Part shown: positions 48,757 to 58,863 of the stretch, in pieces
Layout of the letters: every line of letters begins with the position of its first letter
Numbering within the stretch: position 1 is the first letter of the stretch
Assembly (NCBI GenBank): GCA_949592205.1
Contig: CATIUR010000005.1
Location: 91,318,777-91,382,776 of the forward strand
Direction of reading: 5' to 3'
DNA length: 64,000 nucleotides
DNA from: Helichrysum umbraculigerum
Lineage: Eukaryota; Streptophyta; Magnoliopsida; Asterales; Asteraceae
Position numbers and translations under genes: made by a program
Notes under the pieces: model-generated
The model's input: the letters and a program-made list of their open reading frames with translations, nothing else
Databases searched by the model: none
Told to the model about the DNA's origin: nothing

Positions 48757-49998
48757 CTAGTTGAGATCCGCAACCGTTTCTGGTGCACGGAGGATATATG
48801 CGCGGCTACGCCCCGGTGGTATGGTTGCGATGCGGTTGTTGTTTTGATTGTTGTTCCCGGGGTTGTTCTGGTTGTGGTTATTTTGATTGTTGTTGAGTTG
48901 GGGGCACTGATTTCGGTAGTGTCCCGGGTCACCACATCGGAAACAGCCAGTGTTTCGTTGTTCGTTGTTCGTGGGGTGAGTTCTACAAGCTTCGGTTCTG
49001 TGTCCGAATCGGTTGCATTTATCACAGAAGAAACAATCTCCTTCATGATGTTTTCCGCACTTCCCACACTTGGGCCTGTTACCAAGGTAGGGTTTCTGTT
49101 CAGTGTTGGTGATCGCAGCAAAGGCTCGGGTGTTTCCCGGGTTTCTGTTTTGTTGGCCCTGACGGTCGTTACCGTCGTTGTTCCATTTGCGTTTGTGGGT
49201 TCCAGAGTCGCCCGCATCAGTACGTGTAGGTTCAGTTTTCCCTGTGATAGCTTTCAGGGTTCCAATCTCGACCGCGTCGTCGGTTAAGCTTTGAGCCAGA
49301 TCAACTGCGCTCCTAAAAGTGGCGGGTTTGGAGGACATAACCATGCCTCGGATCTGTGGTGCCAAACCCTTGTTGTAACGCTCAATGCGTTTGCTCTCGG
49401 GGGTTACCATGTGGGGCACAAGGCGTGCAAGTTCCTGGAATCTAGTTGTATAACCGGAAATATCAGCGCCGATCATTTGGATGTTCCAGAATTCGGTTTC
49501 AAGTTTTTGCATCTCGTTGGGAGGGCAAAATTCCTCCATCAGCATTCGTTTCAGTGTCTCCCATGAGATGGAGTAAGCAGCTGGGCGTGCCATGATTTGT
49601 ACCTGAGCGTTCCACCATGTTAGAGCTTTGTCGGCTAGAGTGCAGGTGGCGTATTTCACAATTTTGTCGGTGGCACAGTCGCTGATGTCGATGACTGATT
49701 CCGTTTTCTCAATCCAGTGGACTAGGCCAATGGCCCCTTCAGTCCCGGTGAAGGTGCTGGGTTTACAAGACTGGAAGGTTTTGTAGGAACACCCCTGCTG
49801 GGCATTGTTTGGGGTTTCGCTGTTTACGGGAGTGGCTCCACTATTGTTGGTTAGGTTTTCACGATTTCTGCTGGCCTCGTACTGAGCAATAGCCTCAGCC
49901 ACGCGGCGTTCGTTAATCTGTTCGGTTGTTTCTGGAGGCGGTGGTGGAGGAGGAACATTTCGTCGACTGTTTCGAGTATTTCTTTGTTTAGGCGGCAT
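48757..49998 (-). CDS. TG1 Gag protein
   Basis: An intact 413-residue Gag. The start is the MPPK Met shared with G1 and G2 gag. A Pro run (about 16-22) precedes the capsid region (GTEGAIGLVHWIEKTESV, LTWWNAQVQ; about 80-220). A Cys/His cluster (CGKCGKHHEGDC) and two CCHC knuckles (CDKCNRFGHRTEAC, CFRCGDPGHYRNQC; about residues 325-370) and an Asn-rich linker follow. The frame stops right after SRAYILRAPETVADLN, just where G1 continues into protease. Gag should assemble particles and package RNA; enzymes would have to come from another element. It is clearly diverged from G1 Gag, so it is not a simple deletion copy of G1. Confidence 0.95.
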   Translation of the reverse strand: MPPKQRNTRNSRRNVPPPPPPPETTEQINERRVAEAIAQYEASRNRENLTNNSGATPVNSETPNNAQQGCSYKTFQSCKPSTFTGTEGAIGLVHWIEKTESVIDISDCATDKIVKYATCTLADKALTWWNAQVQIMARPAAYSISWETLKRMLMEEFCPPNEMQKLETEFWNIQMIGADISGYTTRFQELARLVPHMVTPESKRIERYNKGLAPQIRGMVMSSKPATFRSAVDLAQSLTDDAVEIGTLKAITGKTEPTRTDAGDSGTHKRKWNNDGNDRQGQQNRNPGNTRAFAAITNTEQKPYLGNRPKCGKCGKHHEGDCFFCDKCNRFGHRTEACRTHPTNNEQRNTGCFRCGDPGHYRNQCPQLNNNQNNHNQNNPGNNNQNNNRIATIPPGRSRAYILRAPETVADLN

Positions 49999-50413
49999 GC
50001 TGACGTTCTGCGATGAAAAGATGCAGAAGTCAATGCCGATGAAAAATATGTGAGGAGTAAAGTTTCACATATTTCAAGTTTTCGAATATCAAGAAAAATT
50101 GTTGAATCCCCATCACGTATCTTACGTCTATGAAACACCCATATGTACTTAATATAATATAATCACGTTGGCCAGGCGTCATTATATGATGCTAAATACA
50201 TACTTCTTTTCATCAACCGTCTAACACAATCAGGTTCATATGAGATCTGAGTACAATGAACGAGTCGAATGTGGTGAATAGTTCACGCGTATCGAGTTAT
50301 CGTAACGATAGTTTAGATGTATGCAAATGTATGTATGCATGTACGTTCTAGCCAAGGCTATAGTCTAGGTCTCTAGGTCGCTAAGTCACCTAAAGTTTCC
50401 TAGTTCGCTATAA
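49999..50413 (-). other. TG1 leader between primer site and gag
   Basis: About 410 bp without a long frame. It has no ORF0 counterpart, unlike G1 and G2. Confidence 0.65.
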
Positions 50414-50431
50414 CCAATGTCTCTGATACCA
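50414..50431 (-). other. TG1 primer-binding site
   Basis: TGGTATCAGAGACATTGG on the - strand. It matches the Met-tRNA complement at 11 of the first 12 bases; base 12 is A where G1, G2 and LX have C. Confidence 0.8.
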
Positions 50432-50434
50432 ATC

Positions 50435-53219
50435 TGTAACACCCCCAAATTCGTTGAGCGGAAGCATTTAGTTTAAGTATTGGGGTGTCACAATAACAAA
50501 GCATGCATACGTATCAGAGCTTATGATTACAACAGAACAATATATATATTAAGATGCCAAAAGTGTTAATTACAAAGTTTACGATTTATCGAATCGTATA
50601 AGTTAAAAGTAATATATTTACAAAAGTGGATTTCTAGAATATGACAAAACAATTTCAGTTATACTAAAGAAATCCATATGTTTTTCCAAAAGTTGGCATC
50701 CTAAAGCTTCACGGGTCGCCTAATTCTCCATGTGTTGGCGATTCTTACATGCGCAGCTAATTCCCTGAAAAACATAGTAAAAGTCAACAACTAGGTTGAG
50801 TAAATTCACAGGTTTTATGTTTACAAGTTCAGTTGTGATAAACCACTGTTGTTTATATCGTATCGTTGGGAATGTCACCCAAAAGTATAATTCATGAAAT
50901 CAATTATGTTCCTAAATAGTTGTTTGTAGGAATGTTCATATCCTATTAATTGTAGGAAAACAGTATCCTGTGTTCAAGTGTGTTTTGTAGGATTATACGT
51001 ATCCTAATCGTAGATATGTTTCGTTGGGATATTGCCCAAAAATATAGTTCAAGTTATAGTAGGAATGTAAGTATCCTATTAGTTGTTCGTAGGTGTAACA
51101 CTCCCCTAAGACCCGTATCTGGACCACGTACGGCAGTGTTACGATCCTAGTCGTTTGGTGGGTCCATGTTAGTAGGAAACCCATTGTTTTCAGTAGTGGT
51201 GCCCATGTCAAGTAGGGACTTTTGTATAGTATTGCCCATTTCAGGTAGGGACTTTTCAATAGTGTTGCCCATGTCAGGTAGGGACTTTTCGATAGTGTTG
51301 CCCATGTCAAGTAGGGACTTTTTCAATAGTGTTGCCCATGTCAAGTAGGGACTTTTCAATAGTGTTGCCCATGTCAAGTAGGGACTTTTCAGTAGTGTTG
51401 CCCATGTCAAGTAGGGACTTTTCAGTTACCCAGTCCGTTATATAAAGTGTTGCTGGTTATCCTCCAGCGTTCTCGAAAACGTGTTCATGCGTTTACAGCG
51501 TTGGCAGTATGAAAGTAATATGTAACACTTCCCCTAAGACCCGTATATGGACCACGTGCGGGCAGTATTACATATTAAGTTGAAATCGTCAGTTTGTTTG
51601 TCAGTTTACTAGTTCCATGTACTCCACTTGTTTGAGTAAAATAGTATACAACCATGTTTGTATAAAAATGTTTGACTATGTTTTCCGCCCCTGTTCAAAG
51701 CAGTTAAAACAGTAAAAGCAGGGGCTGTGAACTCACCTGTTGAGTTAAGTAGTGCGAGTGCTAGCAAACCTAAGCCCAAGTATAGTCCGAATCTCCTAAC
51801 GTCCTAAACGTACGAGATTTAATAAGTATGTGGATGTCTAAGTTAATCATCCATGCTAGTGTTCGTACAACCAAGTCACGTCCAAATCGTTCGTTTAAAT
51901 GTTTATGTTTGTATTTCGTATTCGTGAAAATGTATACGATTCGTTGATGATAGTTTGAAATCCTAATTTCGGTAAAATAAGTGTGTTTGTATTGTTTGTA
52001 AAGCTCGTGAATCGTATCGTATAAAGATATGCGTTTCCGGTTAGTTCGACACTTAGTGAAAACTAGTTTTTAAACTTCCTGTTTTTAGCGACGCAGGGTG
52101 CGACGCTGGGTTGTTATGCGACGTAGGGTGCGACGTTAAGTGTTGCGTCGCAGTTGTTGCGAAATTAAATAATTGTGCGACGTAACGGGTTACGTCGCAT
52201 ACGGGTGTTGCGACGTTAAGGTCTGCGTCGCAATTTGCGACGTTCGCAATTCAATGCGACGTAGTGGGTTGCGTCGCTATGTGCGACGTAAGGAAGGGTA
52301 ATGCGACGTAAAGGCCTACGTCGCACTACTGTTTTTGGTCCAAAAGCGACGTAGTCGCCTGTTCGACGAACAGCTTGAAAAAGTCGGATTTTGGGTCGAT
52401 TTCGGACGTTTTCGGTTGTATAAAACACTAAAACATGTAAATCTAAGTATATTAAACACTAAATAGCAATTATAACTTTGAAATCTAAAGATTTGCGGGA
52501 TTTGTCGGAAACTTACGGGTGCCGGATTTGAAATCCGAAAAGGTAGAAGTGTAGATCGGGGTGCCGTGGTCGTTTGATTCCAAAGGAGTATGGTGATCCA
52601 ACGCGTTTTAGGTGTAGTTTTGATGATTTTTGTGTGATTTTTAGTGGGTGGTGGTGGTAGTAGAGAGAAGAGAGAGAGATGAGAGGAAAAGATGAAAAAG
52701 AAATGAATAGAAATGGGGAGGTGGAGGTGGTTTTGTTCCACTTCTGCCTCCGTGTTTGCGTTCCGTGTTTGTTTACCCGATCGTTAAATGTTATTTTACT
52801 TTAACTATTATGTTTTTAATTACGTTTTTCATTATTTTTAATTAGGATCTTTTTATCAAACCAATTTAATTTAGTTATAAATTTTAAACTTTGTTTTATT
52901 TAAATTGTACGAATTAAACGTTTTGCGTTATAAAATGATTTGTAAATATTTTTGACAAAAATATTTATTCGCTACTACGTTATTTAATAATTTCGTTTTA
53001 TTAAATAATTTTGTTCACCAACAGTCGTATGTTTTTGTCGCGTTTGTTTTCAATTTGTTCAGTACGTAATTACGAATACGTAATACTACGCGTATTATCT
53101 AGTTGGGCTATGCTAGACTTACCTCTAAAATGTGTTGTGAATTCACTCAAGTAGGGAATTAGCCTAATAATGCAAGTGATTAACTTAATTAATCGTGTTT
53201 AAATTTGCGAGGTGTTACA
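50435..53219 (-). repeat. TG1 5' LTR
   Basis: Partner of the 3' LTR with the same 2785-bp length and about seven substitutions. It carries the same 33-bp tandem repeat and hairpin array (52086-52375). Confidence 0.95.
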
Positions 53220-53224
53220 GAGAT

Positions 53225-53326
53225 ATATATATAGTATTAGTAAAATGAAATGTGTGAATCTATTTCACTTGATTGGTTAAGTGTAATCAGATTTCGAGGA
53301 CGAAATCCCTTTAAGGGGGAGAAAAT
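53225..53326 (+). other. LX 3' internal end with stem and polypurine tract
   Basis: GATTTCGAGGACGAAATC (53290-53307) is an inverted repeat in the same place as in the autonomous elements. It is followed by the purine run AAGGGGGAGAAAAT before the 3' LTR. This tail marks LX as a derivative of the same retrotransposon group. Confidence 0.8.
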
Positions 53327-54167
53327 TGTAACATCCGTTCCTCGGGTCTGGTAATATTTTAATATTTTCTGATTGTGAGTTATTATTTAAAGTGTCAGAA
53401 AATGGTTTCCTTTGTTATTTGAAAATAAATGAGGAAAAGAGTCGAATAATTTATTGTGACTAATAAATTAATGATTGTTTTAATTTAATCTAGTTGACGG
53501 TAAAATAAAATAATGTTTCCCCGCAAATGGTTTTTAAGTTCCAGACAATGATAAGTACGGGGAATGAAATTTAGACAATTGTGTAATAGACCTATATGTT
53601 GAGTCGGTCTTTCATTTCAACATATATCTATATACATATGCATTCGTACGTATCATATATTCATATGTATTATTTCAAAACCCTAAAACCATGAGAAATC
53701 ATCAAATTGAAGCCCTAGAACTCGAATTCAAGCTTCCAAAACATGAGTAAATCATCCATTGATCATCATAATCATGTGGTAAGTCTTAATTTTGTGATTA
53801 TGTATAAACCTAGAAATGGGTTTTTGTGTATTTGATTCAATTAGGATGATTAATATAAAATTGAAGCTTGTAATGATCATATAGTTGTTAGTTGATGATT
53901 ATATGTGGATTATAATCTAAACCTAGTTTAGAAATGGTGAATTTGATATATGATCATTAATAAAGTTAAAGGGTTTAGTTGATTATGATATGATCAAAGC
54001 TTATAAGCTTGTGTAATTAGTGTATGTTTGATAATTGTTGTTAGTGATCATGTTAGAGTTGATACATGATGATGATTAGTTGTGTTCAAACTAAATTGTG
54101 TAAAGTTGATTAAGTGTTCATGGTGATTATGATTGATTCATGAAGATGATTATGAGGGGTGTTATAA
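53327..54167 (+). repeat. LX 3' LTR
   Basis: About 841 bp, TGTAACATCCG...GTGTTATAA. G2 pol resumes immediately after it at ATTCCTTGACTG. The 3' terminus TATA or TATAA is non-canonical and identical in both LTRs. Confidence 0.9.
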
Positions 54168-55318
54168 ATTCCTTGACTGTCAATCACGTGTCCAAGGAAT
54201 TGTACAGTTTGCATCCAGAACTCACACTTGGAGAATTTGGCATATAACTCCTCGTGTTTGAGTAGTTCTAGGATGGTTCTCAGGTGTTGCGCGTGTTCTT
54301 GTTCATTGCACGAGTAAATCAGAATGTCGTCAATGAAAACGATGACAAACTTGTCGAGGTAAGGCTTACACACCCGATTCATAAGATCCATGATTACTGC
54401 CGGTGCGTTGGTCAAGCCGAATGGCATCACTTGGAATTCGTAATGCCCGTAACGAGTTCGAAAAGCTGTTTTAGAAATATCTTCGTTACGAACTCGGAGT
54501 TGGTGATAACCAGACCGTAGATCGATTTTCGAATAAAAACTTGACCCCTGAAGTTGGTCAAACAGGTCATCAATGCGAGGTAGTGGGTAACGGTTCTTAA
54601 CAGTTACCTTGTTGAGTTCACGATAGTCAATGCACATGCGGAAAGAACCGTCTTACTTTTTCACAAAGAGGACCGGGGCTCCCCAAGGTGAGGAACTCGG
54701 TCGAATAAATCCCTTGTCCAGGAGTTCTTGTAGTTGTGTAGACAACTCCTGAAGTTCGGATGGTGCCAAACGATAGGGTGCTCGTGCCACGGGTGTTGAG
54801 CCGGGCACAAGGTCAATAGAAAATTCGACTTGTCTAGGTGGCGGAAGGCCAGGCAAGTCTTCAGGAAAGAGTTCTGGGAAGTCTCGAACAATAGGCACAT
54901 CCTCGAGTCGTTTCTCCTCCTGCTGTTTCTCCATAACATGTGCGAGGATTGCCTGATACCCTTTTCTCAAGTATTTTCGGGTTTTCATACAAGAAATGAT
55001 GTTAAGTCTCGTCCCACCGGTCTCCCCTTGTACGATTAAAGTTCCACCGGTGATGAGAGGAATGCGGACAGTTTTCTCACAACAGATAATCTCGGCGCGG
55101 TGTTTGGATAACCAATCCATACCGACGATTATGTCGAAGCTGCCGATCTCGACAGGTATAAGGTCAATAGAGAATAGCTCATCAGCTAAGTTTAACATGC
55201 AGTTAGGTATCATATTATCGGCCTCAGTGAGTTTTCCGTTTGCCAATTCTATTGTGTACTTAGAATCTAAGGTAATGGGCGTAATGTCAAGTAGTGGGTA
55301 AACCTCATCGGATATAAA
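54168..55318 (-). pseudogene. G2 pol fragment: protease end and reverse transcriptase
   Basis: The frame from about 55246 runs through late protease (DIIVGMDWLSKHR), the linker and the start of RT. An in-frame TAA (54650-54652) replaces a Lys codon before DGSFRMCIDYRELN. RT then continues with FIDD intact to GHVIDSQGI, where LX cut it. The catalytic residues are present but the frame is broken. Confidence 0.92.
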
Positions 55319-55433
55319 GCAGCACCAGTATCAAACAACACCGAAGCAGACAAATTGTTGAGAAGGAACGTACCCGTGACCACATTCGGGTCCTGGCGGG
55401 CTTCCTTAGCATTGATCACAAAAGCTCTGCTTC

Positions 55434-55464
<31 letters not shown>

Positions 55465-56493
55465 CCCTTTCTTGTTCTTTAACTTGGGGCAATCATTCCT
55501 GAAATGCCCAGCAACACCACATTCGTAACAGGTTTTGGGTGCATTGGGTTTGGTGTTGGAGTTGGCAGTATTGGCTCTGCAGTCCCTAGCAAAGTGCCCG
55601 AATCGTTTGCACTTGCTGCAGGGGCAAGAACCATCATGGTGAAGTTGGCACTTAGGACAGTAGGGTTTGTCCCCCTTGTAGCTCTTTCTATCATCGGAGC
55701 TAGAGGTGTAAGCTTTGATGGTTTCAAGCTTCTTGGATGGTTGTTGGTTTTGGTGCTGGTTGCTAGAATTTCTAGACCATTTTCTCTTGTTGTTGCCAGA
55801 AGGTGAGGCGGGTGTTTCACGGCTAACAATCATTGCCATGAGTTCGTGTGCCAATCGGATAGCACTCTGAATGGTAGTTGGCTTAGATGATGCGACATTT
55901 CCTTCGATGTTTTCTGGAAGGCCGCAGATATACTTCTTGATGCGTTTTTCAGTTGTGTCCACCAAACCTGGTCATAGAAGAGCGAGTTGCTGGAATTTGA
56001 TGGTATAACCAGCGATATCATTGCCCTGAACGGTTAGGTGCCAGAACTCTTCCTCCAACCTGTGGAGTTCCTCGGTGGGGCAATACTCGTCCCTTAGCAT
56101 TTTCTTCAGATCCGCCCAGGGGAGTTGGTTTGCTACATCAATGCCCACAGAATTAGCATGAGTATTCCACCATGTGAGTGCACCTTCTTGAAAGGTGTAT
56201 GCAGCAAATTTGACTTTATTGTCTTCCGTGCAGTTGCACAAACTGAAGACTGATTCGATTCTTTCGATCCACCTGATTAGACCAATGGCACCTTCCGTGC
56301 CCTTGAAGTTCAATGGTTTGCAGCTGATAAAATCCTTGTAAGAACAAGGCTTGATGACAGGAGTAGTCTCAGCAGTATCAGTATTCCTCCTAGAGCCTCG
56401 TGGTGATTCCCGGGCAGCCAAAGCTTCGGCCACGGCTCGGGAGACAATAGCATTGATTTCGGCATCGCTATAACCTTTCTTCTTTGGCGGCAT
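55267..56493 (-). pseudogene. G2 gag and protease start
   Basis: Gag starts MPPKKKGYSDAEINA (56493). The capsid region (GTEGAIGLIRWIERIESV) is intact to FQQLALL, where a TGA (55969-55971) replaces the expected Cys codon. The same frame then continues through CCHC knuckles (CSKCKRFGHFARDC, CYECGVAGHFRNDC) to the protease DTGA. Directly after DTGA about 8 bases are missing, shifting the frame out of pol. Gag and pol are therefore separated. Confidence 0.92.
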
Positions 56494-56740
56494 GATTCTT
56501 CAAGAAAAGGAATAATAGGTACATTAGAATATGCATCAGAATGATGATTACTATGGTTGTATAAATAAATGCGGTAATTGTAAAACATCACATCATGGTA
56601 ATAGAAGTAGGTTGTTGATTGATAATATGAGTTCCAAAAGGTTACAACCATAGATGTTTTACAAGGGATGCTGGGTATGGTACTTCCAGCCGAATTACAA
56701 GAGTTCTACGATAGCATGATAGACTACAATAGACATTATA

Positions 56741-57481
56741 CTAATTCTGGCGTAGGTTTAGTCGTGATATCGCAGTGGTAAGACGGGTGACAGTTTCAGC
56801 AAGTCTGCTGGCTTGTCGAGTGCCGTCCTCGGTCAAAGTCAACCGTTGTTCCAGTACATGAGTGTACTCTTCAGCTTCCTGTGAACGCTGTTCACATTCC
56901 TCTAACCTTGCTTGCAAGAGATCAGACGCACCTCTGTCGTCAATCACTTGTTGGTGTACCATGTCCAAAGTGTGATTTGTTTCTTCCAGTTCCTATTGTA
57001 GTTGAGCCACGCGATCATGGGCTTGTCGTAATAGGTAAGTTGTCATCATGTGTTGCTCCCGCTCAAGGTCCTCGAGCCTTTGCTCATGACGGTGGAGGCG
57101 AGCAGCCAACACTGGTGTTGTGTGATGTATCGGTTCCTGAGTATACGGGGAGATGTCCATGGAGTCAGCAGGAATCTGAATCTCTTCCTCAGACCTCCAT
57201 GTGTTTAGTGTTGTGGGTAACCAGTCCCATTTGCGGGCAATTTGAGGACGAAGCATCCTAGTAGTAGGGTTGCCCGTGTAGTTGGAGTAAGGGTCAGCTC
57301 GGGACGATCCTACACCCCTACGGCGAGTCCGGATCACTCGAGCTTCTCCAGATAAGTAAAACAGTGGTTCGGGAACATCCCGGTTTGGAGAGATGGACGG
57401 AACAGTTGTCCTCTCTTGAGTTTGCGGTGCTTGGACTTCATTGTCCGAAACAGTAAGTGTTACGGGAGAGTTGTCAGTCAT
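56741..57481 (-). pseudogene. G2 ORF0 homologue with one stop
   Basis: Starts MTDNSPVTLTVSDNE at 57481. One in-frame TAG at 56993-56995 interrupts an otherwise open frame of about 246 codons. The C-terminal half matches G1 ORF0 (RLEECEQRSQE, RLAETV, long Leu/Gln heptads), while the N-terminal half is longer and diverged (RTRRRGVGSSRADPYS). It lies between primer site and gag as in G1. Function unknown; coiled coil expected. Confidence 0.75.
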
Positions 57482-57850
57482 TTCTGTGACAAAGCGTTAA
57501 GAAGTATGAGGCCTATATTCATATATCTACAACATATAATATAGCCTGAAGCGTAGTATGTAAGCGAGGCCTATCCATGTATATAATTACATATATCACA
57601 TAATAGCCTAGTGTGCATAGCACAAGTAAGTAGTAGTCCCGTTTCTCTCGTAGTCACAGTCAACTAGCGTATTCCTGTTCAACATAACCCATTTCAGGTT
57701 TCACATCATCTTCATTTAATTGTACATAGTTGATCAGGCTATGTTAAATTAAAGTCGTATGATGTAATCCCTGAACCAGTCATACCTAATGAGGAAATAC
57801 AGCCTAACGGTCATAGTCTAGGCTCACTAATGCAACCTAGTTCGCTATAA

Positions 57851-57868
57851 CCTTAGGCTCTGATACCA
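57851..57868 (-). other. G2 primer-binding site
   Basis: TGGTATCAGAGCCTAAGG on the - strand, identical to the G1 site. Confidence 0.88.
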
Positions 57869-57871
57869 ATC

Positions 57872-58863
57872 TGTAACACCCCCAAATTTAATGATTAGCG
57901 GAAGCAAGTTTTGGGTGTTACTAATCAATAATCAAGCACCAAAGTAAAGCAAACGACATCTATATGCAACGTCGTACAATAGTACAAAAGTATTACATTT
58001 TTAAATCCTAGTACAAGCTCCGAGTTCGAAAGTAGTTCCTAGAGATTCTATTACATAATAATCATAATCAAAAATAATGCGACATCATCTCCATGTGTTT
58101 AGTATGCATGTGACTCGAGCTATCAGTCCCCTTAGGGTGTGCAGTCCTACTGCTGTAATGTACCTGAGATAAATGCTAAAAAGTGTCAACCAAAAAGGTT
58201 GGCGAATCTCACAGGTTTAGTATAGTAATCAGTTATGAACCACAAGTAAAGTACCAGTAATGCCCTCGAGCATAGTAAGTAAATCAGTAACTCAGTAAAT
58301 CAGTAGGCCAATCACAATTACCATGAGCTCACAAGTTGAAGCTTAACAGTGTAGTGTGAATGGTACATTTAAGTACAGCATCACGTACCCCCGTGAGTGC
58401 TATCCGGACACTCATATGTAACAAATACTAATATGCCTGTTTCTACGGTGTAATCCGTGATGGCGCTACCACCCCAGGCAGGGATTGTCAGTCCCAAATG
58501 GATCCATCTACTAGTAATCCCGCTTAAGTCCATAACTAACAACTTATGATAGGAGGATTTCAGTGGATAAAAGCAACTCATGTAATGTATGTAAAAGCAG
58601 TGTAAGCAGTTCAGTACTTGTGTTCATACGTAAAACAATAGCAAATATCTCACCCCAAGTAAAAACAGTAAAAGTGGGGCTGTAAGACTCACCTGAGTCT
58701 AGCAAATATGTTTGTGTAAGCAAACAAGTATAGCGGATGTAAGTCCGTAAGTTGGTTCTCCGACCCTGCAACCTTCTGGCGTCCGAAACGCACAAGGTTG
58801 TAAGCAAGTAAGTAAGTTGGTGTCACGAAGGATCACCCATGCTAGTTGTCCACTCAACTAGGA
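57872..58863 (-). repeat. G2 5' LTR, cut by G3
   Basis: The first 992 bp match 35452-36443 without indels. G3 begins at 58864 after TAGGA, which is the candidate 5-bp target duplication. The remaining 2.3 kb should lie outside the window. Confidence 0.92.

Larger units (their letters stand above)
45699..53219 (-). mobile_element. TG1: gag-only LTR retrotransposon nested in LX
   Basis: Two LTRs of exactly 2785 bp (45699-48483 and 50435-53219) flank only 1951 bp. GAGAT is duplicated on both sides (45694-45698 and 53220-53224). The internal region has a primer site, an intact gag and a polypurine tract, and no protease, reverse transcriptase or integrase. I count about seven LTR differences. 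This layout matches the terminal-repeat gag (TR-GAG) type of non-autonomous element described in plants. Confidence 0.95.
40828..54167 (+). mobile_element. LX: non-coding LTR element (LARD-like) inside G2 pol
   Basis: LTRs 40828-41654 (left, missing its first 14 bases) and 53327-54167 (right, complete from TGTAACATCC). The left LTR is followed by a Met-tRNA primer site at 41657, and the right is preceded by a purine run. Without nested TG1 the element is about 5.8 kb and encodes no protein that I can see. The two LTRs differ at about one base over 827 bp. The flanking G2 sequence lacks about 60 bases at the left junction compared with G3, so a small deletion removed both the LTR tip and the adjoining target. 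No target duplication remains. Confidence 0.85.
35452..58863 (-). mobile_element. G2: decayed Ty3/gypsy chromovirus, multiply interrupted
   Basis: 3' LTR 35452-38735, pol part 38768-40827, foreign LX 40828-54167, remaining pol, gag and ORF0 54168-57481, primer site 57851-57868, 5' LTR 57872-58863 and then cut by G3. Without LX the internal region is about 5.8 kb, close to G1's 5575 bp. The 992 bp of LTR that can be compared show about 12 differences and no length change. The frame carries several stops, a protease deletion and an integrase active-site change, so the copy is dead. Confidence 0.92.

Noticed and set aside
48754..49566. Long open frames antisense to TG1 gag
   Set aside because: Shadows of the gag frame caused by its codon composition; no motif on the + strand.
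40828..54167. LX LTRs as two independent solo LTRs
   Set aside because: A primer site follows the left copy and a polypurine tract precedes the right copy, and they are nearly identical, so they are a pair.
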